Below are positions 15,171-23,913 of a DNA stretch of 23,994 nucleotides, piece by piece. The notes under the pieces are model-generated. The model was not told the DNA's origin. It worked only from the letters and a program-made list of their open reading frames with translations, and searched no databases. The stretch's first letter is position 1. Every line of letters starts with the position of its first letter. The DNA lies in NCBI GenBank assembly GCA_949440065.1, contig CASRZP010000008.1:1-23994 (forward strand), read 5' to 3'. The translations under genes and the position numbers were made by a program. The stretch is from an uncultured Bacilli bacterium. Lineage in GTDB: Bacteria; Bacillota_I; Bacilli_A; RF39; UBA660.

Positions 15171-15719
15171 TTAAATAGGTCGATACAAGTCTTTATTTTT
15201 ATAAGGGTTTTCTTTATCAATACGATCAGTAAATAAGATGCCATTTAAATGATCTATCTCATGTTGAAAAGCAATAGCTAACTCTTCGCGTGCTCTTATT
15301 TTTATCTTATTTCCTAAAGTGTCAAAGCCTTCTACTGTAACTCTTGCATATCTTGGGACAATTCCCTCCGTCTCTCGGTTGATACTAAGACATCCTTCAC
15401 CAGATTCTACATAAATCATTTCTAAAGAATTACTAATAATCTTAGGGTTAATTACGACATAGGTTTCAAACTCTCCTTCATCAACTTCATTGACGATCGT
15501 AATATAACGCTTAGCTACCCCAAGTTGAATAGCAGCCATACCCATTCCAGGTCGTAAATCATATTTAAGAGCTAACTCCTCATTTTGACTATTCGTTAAA
15601 TATTCCACCATCTCATCGATATGGTGCAAATCTTCTTTTGTCATGGGAAAAATTACCTCTTTGCTCATTTCTTTTAATCGTTTATCTTTTTCATCTAATA
15701 TATCTTTCGTCCTTAACAT
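15171..15719 (-). CDS. def: Peptide deformylase
   Basis: A 182-residue Fe/Zn hydrolase that removes the formyl group from the N-terminal Met of new proteins. All three motifs are present: GMGMAAIQLG (motif 1; Ile replaces the usual Pro in AAPQ), EGCLS with the metal-binding Cys, and QHEIDHLNG with the two metal His and catalytic Glu. The insert SQNEELALKYDLRPG is typical of the longer Gram-positive type. The frame can start at GTG 15731, but GTGGTGAT just before the ATG at 15719 works better as a ribosome-binding site. It faces the upstream genes and shares their terminator. The gap to the upstream YjcZ-like gene holds that gene's terminator. Confidence 0.95.
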   Translation of the reverse strand: MLRTKDILDEKDKRLKEMSKEVIFPMTKEDLHHIDEMVEYLTNSQNEELALKYDLRPGMGMAAIQLGVAKRYITIVNEVDEGEFETYVVINPKIISNSLEMIYVESGEGCLSINRETEGIVPRYARVTVEGFDTLGNKIKIRAREELAIAFQHEIDHLNGILFTDRIDKENPYKNKDLYRPI

Positions 15720-15760
15720 AATTATCACCACTTCGTTCTTACCTATTTTATCTAAAAAAT

Positions 15761-15789
15761 AAAAAAAAGAAAAGAATTTTTTTCTTTTC
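15761..15789 (-). terminator. Terminator of the YjcZ-like gene
   Basis: On the minus strand GAAAAGAA (15789-15782) pairs with TTCTTTTC (15776-15769) across a 5-nt loop, followed by eight T. The stem is A/T-rich but perfect. Confidence 0.6.
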
Positions 15790-15798
15790 CTTAAGTGC

Positions 15799-15969
15799 TT
15801 ATCTTACAAAACGTGAGCCAATAACGATAACTAATAAGATAAATAATACTAAAATAATTGCATAATTGCTACCATTTCCACAACCACATCCACTACCATA
15901 ACCAAAACCGCCATAATAAGGAGCCCAATTATTGCCACATCCGCAAGATCCGCCTCCGTAATAATACAT
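15799..15969 (-). CDS. YjcZ-family small sporulation-associated membrane protein
   Basis: A 56-residue protein. It starts MYYYGGGSCGCGNNW, continues with a second glycine/cysteine cluster (YGSGCGCGNG), and ends in one membrane helix AIILVLFILLVIVIG followed by SRFVR. A Gly/Tyr-rich head with a C-terminal hydrophobic helix is the plan of YjcZ-type proteins, annotated as sporulation proteins in Bacillus. A very strong AAAGGAGG lies 7 nt before the ATG, which supports real translation. Two CGC clusters add four Cys, which could crosslink in a spore coat or bind metal (inference). With sspI it points to a spore-forming ancestry. Confidence 0.82.
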   Translation of the reverse strand: MYYYGGGSCGCGNNWAPYYGGFGYGSGCGCGNGSNYAIILVLFILLVIVIGSRFVR

Positions 15970-16084
15970 AAATTATCCTCCTTTACTTCAATCTAATATA
16001 GCTTATTCCAAATCATAAACTTGTGTTAATGAAATAGTCTAGTGACCGTTATTCAAAAAATAGATAAAAAACCTTGCAAATTCA

Positions 16085-16113
16085 TTGTGTTTTTTCTAAA
16101 GTTTTGTTATATT
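16085..16113 (+). promoter_or_regulatory. Promoter of the ftsW-type gene
   Basis: TTGTGT (16085-16090), a 17-nt spacer, and TATATT (16108-16113) with an extended -10 TG at 16105-16106. The rest of the 170-nt gap from the YjcZ-like gene shows only that gene's ribosome-binding site on the minus strand. Confidence 0.6.
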
Positions 16114-16140
16114 ATAAATGATAAGAATAGGAGGCTTTAA

Positions 16141-17334
16141 ATGAAAAAAATAATAAAACACATCGATAAGCCTCTTTTTATTTTAAGTATCGTTTTATTT
16201 TTGTTTGGCTTATTAATGATTTTTTCTTCTAGTAATATTGCAGCATTCATGAAATATGGTGCTAGTCCTTATAACTATTTTATCAAGCAATCGCTCTTTT
16301 TACTCATTAGTTTTATTTTTTCTTATATCATGCTTCATTTTAATACCAAACTTTATGGCATGGTCTCATGGATATTCGTTGGTGTCATTTGTATAATTTT
16401 AGGTATATTACTAGTCATTGGAAAAGCAGCAAATTATGCAGTAAGTTGGTATGATTTAGGTTTTTTTAGTTTTCAACCCAGTGAATTTGCTAAAGTCATT
16501 ATGATCATTTGGATGGCTCGTTATTATGAAGTGAATCAAGATAAATTAAATCGTTATGGTAGTAGTCTATTTCCTTTACTGATTGCGGGAATAATTGCTT
16601 TATTAATTGTGTTTCAACCCGATTTAGGAACAGCAATCATCTTTAGTTTACTTAGTTTTTTACTTTTTCTATCGGTTCCTATAGCAAAAGAAATTAAAAG
16701 AAAAATCTTTCTTACTGGTTTTGGTTTAGTTGCCGTTTTAATTTTGGTATTAGCATCAAGCGGAAAAACATTAATTAATAGTCGCCAATTAGAACGTCTT
16801 AACTTTTTTCGTCCATGTGATCGTCTATTAGATACAGGAAGTCAAGTTTGTAATGGGTATATTGCCATTAATAATGGGGGCATTTTTGGCGTAGGCTTAG
16901 GTAGTAGTACCCAGAAATATTTATATTTACCAGAAGCACATACAGATTTTATTTTTGCCATTATTGTAGAAGAATTAGGATTACTTACTGGTTTAGCTTT
17001 ACTTGGTATATATGCTTATCTTTTATACCGAATCATTAAAATTGCGAAGAATAGTTACACCAATCGGGGTGCAGTGATGTGTTATGGTGTTGCTATTTAT
17101 ATCTTTTTACATATTTCTATTAATCTAATGGGATTATTAGGATTAATGCCTATGACAGGAGTACCTTTGCCATTTATGAGTTATGGTGGTAGTTACACAT
17201 TATGTTTAGTTGTTGCCTTAACTTTAGTACAACGGGTAAATATAGAAACAAAATTAAGAGATAAATTGACAGAAGAGCAAAAGCAAAAAAAGAAAAAGAT
17301 AGTAAAAACAAAAAAAGTGAAGAAATCTGTGTAG
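16141..17334 (+). CDS. ftsW: SEDS peptidoglycan glycosyltransferase, FtsW type
   Basis: A 397-residue polytopic membrane protein that polymerises lipid II together with a class B penicillin-binding protein. Family marks: IFSSSNIAAF at the N-terminus, FQPSEFAK, FQPDLGTA with the catalytic Asp, GGIFGVGLGSSTQKYLYLPE, AHTDFIFAIIVEELGLL, and MTGVPLPFMSYGGS. The GVGLGSS...LPEAHTDFIFA block is closer to FtsW (division) or SpoVE than to RodA. The cytoplasmic tail is Lys-rich. TAGGAGG lies 5 nt before the ATG. No partner PBP is in the window. FtsW against SpoVE cannot be settled here. Confidence 0.85.
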   Translation: MKKIIKHIDKPLFILSIVLFLFGLLMIFSSSNIAAFMKYGASPYNYFIKQSLFLLISFIFSYIMLHFNTKLYGMVSWIFVGVICIILGILLVIGKAANYAVSWYDLGFFSFQPSEFAKVIMIIWMARYYEVNQDKLNRYGSSLFPLLIAGIIALLIVFQPDLGTAIIFSLLSFLLFLSVPIAKEIKRKIFLTGFGLVAVLILVLASSGKTLINSRQLERLNFFRPCDRLLDTGSQVCNGYIAINNGGIFGVGLGSSTQKYLYLPEAHTDFIFAIIVEELGLLTGLALLGIYAYLLYRIIKIAKNSYTNRGAVMCYGVAIYIFLHISINLMGLLGLMPMTGVPLPFMSYGGSYTLCLVVALTLVQRVNIETKLRDKLTEEQKQKKKKIVKTKKVKKSV

Positions 17335-17344
17335 GTTTCTTTTT
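17320..17344 (+). terminator. Terminator overlapping the ftsW stop codon
   Basis: AAGAAATC (17320-17327) pairs with GGTTTCTT (17334-17341), including one U-G pair, across TGTGTA, followed by TTT then CC. The short T-run suggests only partial termination before comEA. Confidence 0.45.
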
Positions 17345-17375
17345 CCATGTTCAAGGATATATTAGGGTGATAAAA

Positions 17376-18062
17376 ATGACGAGAAGATATCCTTATTTAA
17401 AATATGGACTACTTTTATTCCTTCTTATTATTGGAGGAGTGATTATCTATTTTACTAGTACTTGGTATAAAAATTTGCAGAAGGAAAATGAGGTAAGTTA
17501 TTTAGATAGTGAATTCTTATTAAAGAAAGAAAATGAAAATTTAGAGAAAGATATTGATGATAAAAAGTATCTTTTAGTAGATATTAAAGGAGCAGTAGTT
17601 AGTCCTTCTGTTTATTCAATCGAAGAAGGAAAGTGTGTGATGGATGCGATAAATCAAGCTGGATTATTAGAAAATGCTGATACTTCGATGTTGAATTTAT
17701 CGAAAAGATTGTATGATCAAATGGTAATTATTGTCTATACCAAAGAAGAAATTTCTAATTATATAGCAACCAAAAAGGAAGAAGAGGTAAAAAATGATTA
17801 TTGTATGAGAGAAGATGTTCCTATTAAAAACAATGCTTGTATCATAGAGGATAACAAGGAAGAGGGAAATGCTCCTATTTCCTTATCTAAGGCATCACTA
17901 GAAGAGTTAATGACCTTACCCCATATTGGCGAAGCTAAGGCTAAAGCAATAATTTTGTATCGTAGTGAGCATAATGGGTTTCAAAGTGTAGAGGAACTTT
18001 TACAAATTAGTGGAATTGGAGAGAATATTTTTGCTGAAATTAAGAACCTTGTTACTCCATGA
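17376..18062 (+). CDS. comEA: Competence protein ComEA
   Basis: A 228-residue DNA-uptake receptor. One N-terminal membrane helix (about 8-27) is followed by a charged linker, an SLBB domain (about 66-120: LVDIKGAVVSPSVYSIEEG, then MVIIVYTKEE), a second linker with Cys residues (NDYCMRE, NACIIED), and two C-terminal helix-hairpin-helix DNA-binding motifs (SKASLEELMTLPHIGEAKAK and EELLQISGIGENIFAEI). ComEA binds incoming double-stranded DNA outside the membrane and hands it to ComEC. The ATG at 17376 has AGGGTGAT upstream; a GTG three codons earlier (17367) lies inside that site. The comEC frame overlaps its 3' end. Confidence 0.93.
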   Translation: MTRRYPYLKYGLLLFLLIIGGVIIYFTSTWYKNLQKENEVSYLDSEFLLKKENENLEKDIDDKKYLLVDIKGAVVSPSVYSIEEGKCVMDAINQAGLLENADTSMLNLSKRLYDQMVIIVYTKEEISNYIATKKEEEVKNDYCMREDVPIKNNACIIEDNKEEGNAPISLSKASLEELMTLPHIGEAKAKAIILYRSEHNGFQSVEELLQISGIGENIFAEIKNLVTP

Positions 18063-20049
18063 CCTTCTTTATTATGTTTTGGTAATCGTAACATTGATTC
18101 TTACTTGGTATAGGTTAACTCTACCTTATGAAAGTAAGATAAAGGTAGACGATGTATTAAAAGGAATGATTGTTGATATTACATTAGATGATACGATTTT
18201 TCTATTGATTGATGTAGGAAATAATGAATTAATTAAGGCAAGTTATGATCCTATTATTTTAGGTGAATTTTCTTATCAATATGGCGATATTATCCTTTTT
18301 AAAGGGGAAGAGTTACCTATTACTAGTGCTAGTGTACCTTATGGATACGATAATAAAAAAGTATTAGCAAAACAACATATATATCATCAGTTAAATTTGG
18401 TAAAAATGATAAAGGTAAAAAGTAGTTTTTCTATCATAAAAAACTTTGTCTATCATCGTCTAAATACTTTATCTTCATCAAGAAAATATGTAACTACCTT
18501 TATTCTAGGAAAAAATCAATTAAATAGTGTATTCAAATATCGTTTACAATGTTTAGGAATTAGTCATCTTTTTGCTATATCAGGAATGCATATTTCTTTA
18601 TTATGCAAAGTTTTATTATGGTTGTTAAAACACTTTAAAGTAAAAGAGGGATATCGTGTTTTGATCATGGGAATTTTTCTATTTATTTATTTCTATTTAA
18701 CAAGATATACGCCATCCTTATTAAGAAGTGGTATATTTACTCTTCTTTTAGCCATAAATAAATTGTTTTATTTTCATATCAAACAGGTGAATCTTCTTCT
18801 TTTATCTTTAGTCATCATACTTTTATGGTACCCGTCATACATTACTTTACCTGCCTTACAGTTTTCTTTTGTGACTAGTTTTTTCTTACTTAGTAACTTG
18901 GATAAATTAAAAAAGGGCACATACTTTCATCGTTTAGTGAAAACATCTCTTATTTCTTATGTTTCTAGTCTACCTATTGTCTTATATTATGGGGGAAGTA
19001 GTAATTTCTTATCTTTTCTTTACAATCTATTATTTGTCCCTTTAGTATCCTTCATTTTGTTTCCTTTGTGTTTATTAACTTTTTGTTTTCCTCAATTAGA
19101 TGGGGTAACTTCTATGGTAATACATTGGTTTGAAGGAATCGTTCATTGTTGTAGTAGCATCAAATTTGGTGAAATAATTATTGGACGTCCTTCGTTATGG
19201 ATGATTTTATTGTATTTTTTATTTCTTTTACTAGCCATGTATCGAAAGAAAGTTTACTTATTTTTCGCTATACTTTTATTTGTAGGAAAATACTTTTATG
19301 TAGATACTAGTGTGTATTTTATGATGATCGATGTAGGTCAAGGAGACTGCTTTTTATTTCATGATGGGAAAGAGAACATTTTACTAGACACGGGAGGAAG
19401 CCCATTTGCCAAAACGCCTATTAGTTTATATCAAACGCTTCCTTTATTAAAAAAATTAGGAATTAAAAAGTTAGATCATTTAATATTAAGTCACGGGGAT
19501 GATGATCATTTAGGAGACTCCTTCTTTTTGCTAGAGAATTATCCCATCGATAATGTGTTTATTAATCAAGGAACCGTGAATAAAAAAGAACAGCAGTTAA
19601 TAGATTTATATCATGCTAAAGTAATGAAACAAGATTTTCTATTAGCAACTAAAAATATAACGTTTCAGCAATTAAATAAAGTATTTAGTGATGAAAATGA
19701 TGCTAGTATGGTATTTTTAATTTCTACCTTTTCTAAATATTTACTTTTTACAGGAGATGCTTCGGTTAAGACAGAAGAGTATATTTTATCAACTTATCGC
19801 TTACCATGGATTGATATATTAAAATTAGGTCATCATGGGAGTAGAACGAGTACTTCTAAATTATGGTTAGAAACACTTAAACCAAAACTTACCTTGATTT
19901 CAGCAGGAGTTGATAATCGTTTTAACCATCCTCACAAGGAGGTATTAGCAAGATTAGAAGAATATCAAATTCCTTATCTTTTAACTAGTGAGGTAGGAAG
20001 TGTAAAAATTGATCTAAAAAATGGAACAATTACTTCCTATTTATCATAA
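18031..20049 (+). CDS. comEC: DNA-uptake channel protein ComEC
   Basis: A protein of about 672 residues that forms the membrane channel for single-stranded DNA in transformation. Order: N-terminal helix and OB-fold-like DUF4131 region (to about 130), the polytopic competence domain with HLFAISGMHISLL, and a C-terminal metallo-beta-lactamase-like domain: IDVGQGDCFLFHDG, LILSHGDDDHLGDSF, LLFTGDAS, LGHHGSRTSTS. The frame has no ATG near its start. I chose TTG 18031, which has GGAGAG 7 nt upstream and overlaps comEA by 32 nt; GTG 18010 and TTG 18049 are alternatives. The sequence looks intact, so competence may be functional, though the other com genes are outside the window. Confidence 0.92.
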   Translation: MLKLRTLLLHDLLYYVLVIVTLILTWYRLTLPYESKIKVDDVLKGMIVDITLDDTIFLLIDVGNNELIKASYDPIILGEFSYQYGDIILFKGEELPITSASVPYGYDNKKVLAKQHIYHQLNLVKMIKVKSSFSIIKNFVYHRLNTLSSSRKYVTTFILGKNQLNSVFKYRLQCLGISHLFAISGMHISLLCKVLLWLLKHFKVKEGYRVLIMGIFLFIYFYLTRYTPSLLRSGIFTLLLAINKLFYFHIKQVNLLLLSLVIILLWYPSYITLPALQFSFVTSFFLLSNLDKLKKGTYFHRLVKTSLISYVSSLPIVLYYGGSSNFLSFLYNLLFVPLVSFILFPLCLLTFCFPQLDGVTSMVIHWFEGIVHCCSSIKFGEIIIGRPSLWMILLYFLFLLLAMYRKKVYLFFAILLFVGKYFYVDTSVYFMMIDVGQGDCFLFHDGKENILLDTGGSPFAKTPISLYQTLPLLKKLGIKKLDHLILSHGDDDHLGDSFFLLENYPIDNVFINQGTVNKKEQQLIDLYHAKVMKQDFLLATKNITFQQLNKVFSDENDASMVFLISTFSKYLLFTGDASVKTEEYILSTYRLPWIDILKLGHHGSRTSTSKLWLETLKPKLTLISAGVDNRFNHPHKEVLARLEEYQIPYLLTSEVGSVKIDLKNGTITSYLS

Positions 20050-20057
20050 AATATAAT

Positions 20058-20106
20058 AACGAGATTGCTCGTTTATATAGATGGAAGAGTCGTGTCTTCC
20101 TTTTTT
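20058..20106 (+). terminator. Tandem hairpins ending the comEA-comEC transcript
   Basis: The first stem is AACGAG/CTCGTT (20058-20073) with an ATTG loop. The second is GGAAGA/TCTTCC (20083-20100) with a 6-nt loop, followed by six T (20101-20106). The second is a textbook intrinsic terminator. Confidence 0.85.
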
Positions 20107-20130
20107 ATGTTTAAAATTTTTAAATTATTA

Positions 20131-20159
20131 TTGTCAGTGAACAAAAAATATGATAAAAT
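20131..20159 (+). promoter_or_regulatory. Promoter of the tandem paralog operon
   Basis: TTGTCA (20131-20136), a 17-nt spacer, and TAAAAT (20154-20159). A strong AGAGGAGG follows at 20173-20180. Confidence 0.6.
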
Positions 20160-20190
20160 AACTCAAAAACGAAGAGGAGGTTATGAAAAG

Positions 20191-21546
20191 ATGGATGAAA
20201 GTTACAAAACGTATTTTACATTAGTAAAAAAATATAATCTATTAGAAGAAAGTGAGCGTCTATCCCTTGCTGTTGATTGCTATTTTTACCAGCAAGAAAA
20301 TTTCGTTCATATGAGTAGTACATACCCCATTGGTTATCATAAAGTAAAAGGAAATGACCTCATTACTTTAGCTACAATCGCTAAAGATTTGAATAAGTTA
20401 AATGATTTTTGCACTTCATATTACGCCCTAGATTGTCAGTTTAAAATAAAGAATCGCCAGCAAGTAGCAAAAAAATTTAGAGAAATCTTAACATATTCTA
20501 CTTTTGATGAGCAAAAAATAAAACAGGAAATTAGCTTAGTAGAATTAGAAGAATATCGTGAATACTTTGCTACAGTAGAGGAAAAAAATAAATATGATAC
20601 TTTAAGAAGAACGAGTAACTATACTTATCGTAAATGTGGTCTACTCATAGGAAAAATGATTTATGAAGAACTAAGGGAAGATAGCGATAGAACGTTAATT
20701 AGAAAATGGAAAGACATGACAAATCAATATGCGAAGGATCTAATCTATTTTGTCGATACCTATGGTCAAATTTATCATCAAGAAGATATCAAAAGAACAA
20801 GAGCGATTCTTAAAGTAATGAAAAAAGGGTTTAATTATGCGAAAATGGGAATAATATTGGACTATATTAAGGGATTAGAAGATTTAGAAAATATTCCGAT
20901 GAATTATGATGAACGTTTTTGTATAGAGCATAGCTTAAGCAAACGACAATGGAAAAGTCTTTTAATTAGTTTTAAATATGTAGAAAAACAAGAAGATAAA
21001 GATTTGATGACAAAAATTACACTTTTACAAGAAGCTCATCAAAAAAATGTTCTAGAAAGAATAAATGCCATTTTTCCTAAGTTACAACAGCAATTAGATG
21101 AGGGAATTTATGTAGAAGATAAACAATGTTATCGGAAGATGAATGTCATTGACTTTTTAATGCAAGTGACCTTAGGAGCCGATGAGTTTAGAGATTGTTT
21201 GCTTAAGTTACAAATAGATAAAGATATCATAAGAAAATGGACAAGTTTTCTAGAAGAAAATGTAGGAAGAGTAGTTCACTTAACTTTTGCCCAAAAATCA
21301 TCATGGGATTATTGTGTGCCTAATGCAGCATCAATTGATTTAAAAACGGCTAAAAACTTCGTTCATCCCAATATGGAATCATCATTTTATCATTTACCTA
21401 CAGAAGAAGAAAGATTAGAAGTGTATTATGGCTTGAAAAAAATATTTTTAAATGTACCCATTCAAATGTTTTATCGTATATTAGAGGCAAAATATGGTTA
21501 TTTTAAACCAATGGAAAAAGAAAGTAGTAAAATAAAGAAAAAATAG
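20191..21546 (+). CDS. Unknown protein, tandem paralog A
   Basis: A 451-residue soluble protein, mostly helical and charged, not recognised. It starts MDESYKTYFTLVKKYNLLEE; AGGAGG is 10 nt upstream and the paralog next door begins at the same point, so the long frame extension back to 20065 is rejected. Blocks shared with paralog B: IAKDLNKLNDFCTSYY, LEEYREYFATVEEKNKYD followed by YTYR, EGIYVEDKQCYRKMN with a following segment (IDFLMQVTLGADEFRDCLLK) that looks like a helix-turn-helix, and a C-terminal MFYRILEAKYG. A Lys-rich tail follows. A regulatory or nucleic-acid role is possible from the helix-turn-helix-like part, but nothing proves it. It forms an operon with paralog B (9-nt gap). Confidence 0.75.
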   Translation: MDESYKTYFTLVKKYNLLEESERLSLAVDCYFYQQENFVHMSSTYPIGYHKVKGNDLITLATIAKDLNKLNDFCTSYYALDCQFKIKNRQQVAKKFREILTYSTFDEQKIKQEISLVELEEYREYFATVEEKNKYDTLRRTSNYTYRKCGLLIGKMIYEELREDSDRTLIRKWKDMTNQYAKDLIYFVDTYGQIYHQEDIKRTRAILKVMKKGFNYAKMGIILDYIKGLEDLENIPMNYDERFCIEHSLSKRQWKSLLISFKYVEKQEDKDLMTKITLLQEAHQKNVLERINAIFPKLQQQLDEGIYVEDKQCYRKMNVIDFLMQVTLGADEFRDCLLKLQIDKDIIRKWTSFLEENVGRVVHLTFAQKSSWDYCVPNAASIDLKTAKNFVHPNMESSFYHLPTEEERLEVYYGLKKIFLNVPIQMFYRILEAKYGYFKPMEKESSKIKKK

Positions 21547-21555
21547 GGGGTAGTT

Positions 21556-22929
21556 ATGTTAAATAATGAATATAGAAAGTATTTTTTACTAGTTACCAAA
21601 TATAATTTAATTTATGAAAGTATGCGTTTAGTACTTGCTGAAAAATGTTTTTACATAGAAAAAAACGGTGTTTTAGAAGACTGTTTTTATGATATTGAGA
21701 ATCGAAAAATAGCAGGGAAAGATGTTATTGTATTTGCTGAAATAGCTAAAGATTTAGAAAAATTAAACGATTTTTGTACGTCGTATTATCCAGTAGATTA
21801 TCAGCTCAAAATTACTGATAGGAAAAAGACTAGAGAAGATTTTCATCAAGTATTAAAAGGAGAATCATTTAAGCAAGAGGTAAATAGACTAAATATAAAA
21901 TCTTCGTATAGCCAAGAAATTGTTGAAAAATTAGAAGAATATAGAGAGTATTATGCAAAAGAAGAGGAAAAAATAGCATACGATCTTTTACGAAGAAAAG
22001 AAGATTACACTTATCGATTCATAAAACCTTTATTAGGACAAAAGATTATGCAAGACATTTTTTCTTCTACCTATCAAGATGCTATCGATAAATGGAGTAA
22101 AAAGTTAGGAAAAACAAGTAGAGCAGTCACTAATCTTATTGATATTTATTGTAATAGTTTTGCCAAACCAGAAGAAATAGAACATTATTTAGCATTAAAA
22201 AAGCAAAATTCTATTGAACGATTAGGACAAGAAAAAATGATAAAAGAATACATTGCTTGGTTAAGAGAACCTTATCATCAAGAAATAGGATACGATGCTT
22301 ACTTTCGGAAAGAAAAAGATTATAGCGTAAAGTATTTAGATGGTATCTTGAATGACTTGAAAAATTCTCATTATGCTAGTTCACGAGCAGTATATCAAGA
22401 ATATTTAGAACTTATTCATCAAATCGATCAAAAAATAGATAATCAATTAAAAATGATATTAGAAGAGTTGACTAGAACCTTAAAAGAGGGAATTTATTTA
22501 GAAGAGGAAGGGCGTTATCGAAAGATGAATGCACTAGATTATCTACAAAAATTATCTTGTACTCCTGAAGTATTGCTTCGTATGATTAACAAACAACATT
22601 ATGATAGAGAAACTTATTTGTTATGGAAAGAATTTATCAGAAATGAAATAGGAGCGATGAATGATTACTATTATTATACAGAACAATTTTTTACAACACC
22701 ACTAGAAGGTATTCTTCTTAACGAAAAAGCGGCTTTGGAAGTTTCTATTAAGAGCTTTGATCATTATTTTGATAGACCACTAACTACTTTAGAAAAACAA
22801 GAAACTTATAGAGAATTAAGAAAAGCTTATCGCTATATTCCTGTTCGGTTATTTTATTCTGTATTAAGAGCAAAGTATGGAACGGTTGAGTATATGGATG
22901 GGGAAAAAGTAAAAAAAATTAAGCCATAA
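21556..22929 (+). CDS. Unknown protein, tandem paralog B
   Basis: A 457-residue soluble protein, diverged duplicate of the gene before it. It matches in order: YRKYFLLVTKYNLIYESMRL, IAKDLEKLNDFCTSYY, LEEYREYYAKEEEKIAYD and YTYR, EGIYLEEEGRYRKMNALDYL with LSCTPEVLLRMI, then LFYSVLRAKYG near the end. The middle third (about 170-290) is much less alike. AGGGGG lies 5 nt before the ATG. No signal peptide or membrane segment. The two share an invariant Cys in NDFCTSYY. No family is recognised. The products may form a heterodimer (inference from tandem placement). Confidence 0.75.
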   Translation: MLNNEYRKYFLLVTKYNLIYESMRLVLAEKCFYIEKNGVLEDCFYDIENRKIAGKDVIVFAEIAKDLEKLNDFCTSYYPVDYQLKITDRKKTREDFHQVLKGESFKQEVNRLNIKSSYSQEIVEKLEEYREYYAKEEEKIAYDLLRRKEDYTYRFIKPLLGQKIMQDIFSSTYQDAIDKWSKKLGKTSRAVTNLIDIYCNSFAKPEEIEHYLALKKQNSIERLGQEKMIKEYIAWLREPYHQEIGYDAYFRKEKDYSVKYLDGILNDLKNSHYASSRAVYQEYLELIHQIDQKIDNQLKMILEELTRTLKEGIYLEEEGRYRKMNALDYLQKLSCTPEVLLRMINKQHYDRETYLLWKEFIRNEIGAMNDYYYYTEQFFTTPLEGILLNEKAALEVSIKSFDHYFDRPLTTLEKQETYRELRKAYRYIPVRLFYSVLRAKYGTVEYMDGEKVKKIKP

Positions 22930-22951
22930 TGAGATAATGTCTCGTTTTTTT
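22929..22951 (+). terminator. Terminator after the paralog pair
   Basis: ATGAGA (22929-22934) and TCTCGT (22940-22945, one T-G pair) with a TAATG loop and a following T-run to 22951. Confidence 0.65.
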
Positions 22952-22982
22952 CTTTTTGGCATATGATAAAATAGGTGATAGA

Positions 22983-23909
22983 ATGTTAAGTGATGAGCGT
23001 TTTGTTCAAGAATCGTTAATAACCAATTTATTTTATTTACGTACCATTGAGGAGTTTTGTATCAATATAGGATCTTCGTTTTTTAAAAATAATGAAGACT
23101 ACATTAATCAAGCTGATGCATATAAAAGGGAATGTGAAAAATTAGGAGAAAAATATTTAAGTATAGCTGATGGAAATATCAATGAGTTTGCCTTAAATAG
23201 TCAAATTTTAGTCACTGATTATACCCTTGATAGTGAATATTTAACAGAAAAATTATTTGGGATAGATATTAATACAGAGTTAACGAAAAGACAATTAGCT
23301 TTAACTCCAGGAGTAGATGCCAATCCTAAAGAAGAAATGGTGAATCAATTAGAAGAATGGAACTTACAAGCATCTTCTTTAGTTAGTGCGTTCATTCAAT
23401 TTTGTAGTGATATAGTAACTAAGCAAGCATTAGGAGAGTTATTTAGTTATTCTTATCCTTCAATAATTTTTTATATGATTGAAGAGTGTAGCCTTTATTA
23501 TCGAAAATTAGATCAGTTAATCAATCGGTTAGATACAAATCCTACGACAGTACTAGATCTTGAATTTTGGTTTAATCAAAGTATGAAGCAACAAGCTTTA
23601 TTCATAAGAGGTTTAGTTGATCCATCTTATGAAGATGTTTATCGTTTAGCAGCAAGTTTTGTAAGTGAATACAATCAATTATTAAATGATTACCAAACTA
23701 CTGCGTTAACACCAGAAAATCAACAAGTGTTGACAAATCGAAGTATTGAATTATTAGAAAGATTTCAAACCTTTTTAAAAGAAGTGATTACCAATGTGTT
23801 AAGTGCTAAGTTATATTTTATTGTGGAACTAATTTTTTTGGACAATATGTTAACAGAAGCGAATTATTTTATGTATCAATTAAAACTAAATGAATCACTA
23901 AATCTATAA
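22983..23909 (+). CDS. DUF2935 family protein
   Basis: A 308-residue soluble, mostly helical protein. It has two similar halves, each opening with a helix that resembles the other (NLFYLRTIEEFCINIGSSFF near residue 14; EFWFNQSMKQQALFIRGLVD near 191), the latter followed by DPSYEDVYRLAASF. The FW...QHA/QAxFIR...LDP pattern is what I know from DUF2935, a Bacilli/Clostridia family of unknown function with a two-repeat helical-bundle plan. AGGTGA lies just before the ATG at 22983; the frame could run back to 22956, but without a ribosome-binding site. It is separated from the paralog pair by a terminator. The -10 may be in CATATGATAAAAT (22960-22972). Confidence 0.72.
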   Translation: MLSDERFVQESLITNLFYLRTIEEFCINIGSSFFKNNEDYINQADAYKRECEKLGEKYLSIADGNINEFALNSQILVTDYTLDSEYLTEKLFGIDINTELTKRQLALTPGVDANPKEEMVNQLEEWNLQASSLVSAFIQFCSDIVTKQALGELFSYSYPSIIFYMIEECSLYYRKLDQLINRLDTNPTTVLDLEFWFNQSMKQQALFIRGLVDPSYEDVYRLAASFVSEYNQLLNDYQTTALTPENQQVLTNRSIELLERFQTFLKEVITNVLSAKLYFIVELIFLDNMLTEANYFMYQLKLNESLNL

Positions 23910-23913
23910 TTTC

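Noticed and set aside
20065..20190. A 42-residue N-terminal extension of paralog A from a TTG
   Set aside because: It runs through the comEC terminator and the operon's own promoter; AGGAGG and the paralog's start both point to ATG 20191.
22960..22968. GCATATGATA upstream of the DUF2935 gene as a sigma-K -10 element
   Set aside because: The -10 pattern fits, but there is no AC-containing -35 at the right distance and the sequence is equally a plain A/T-rich -10.
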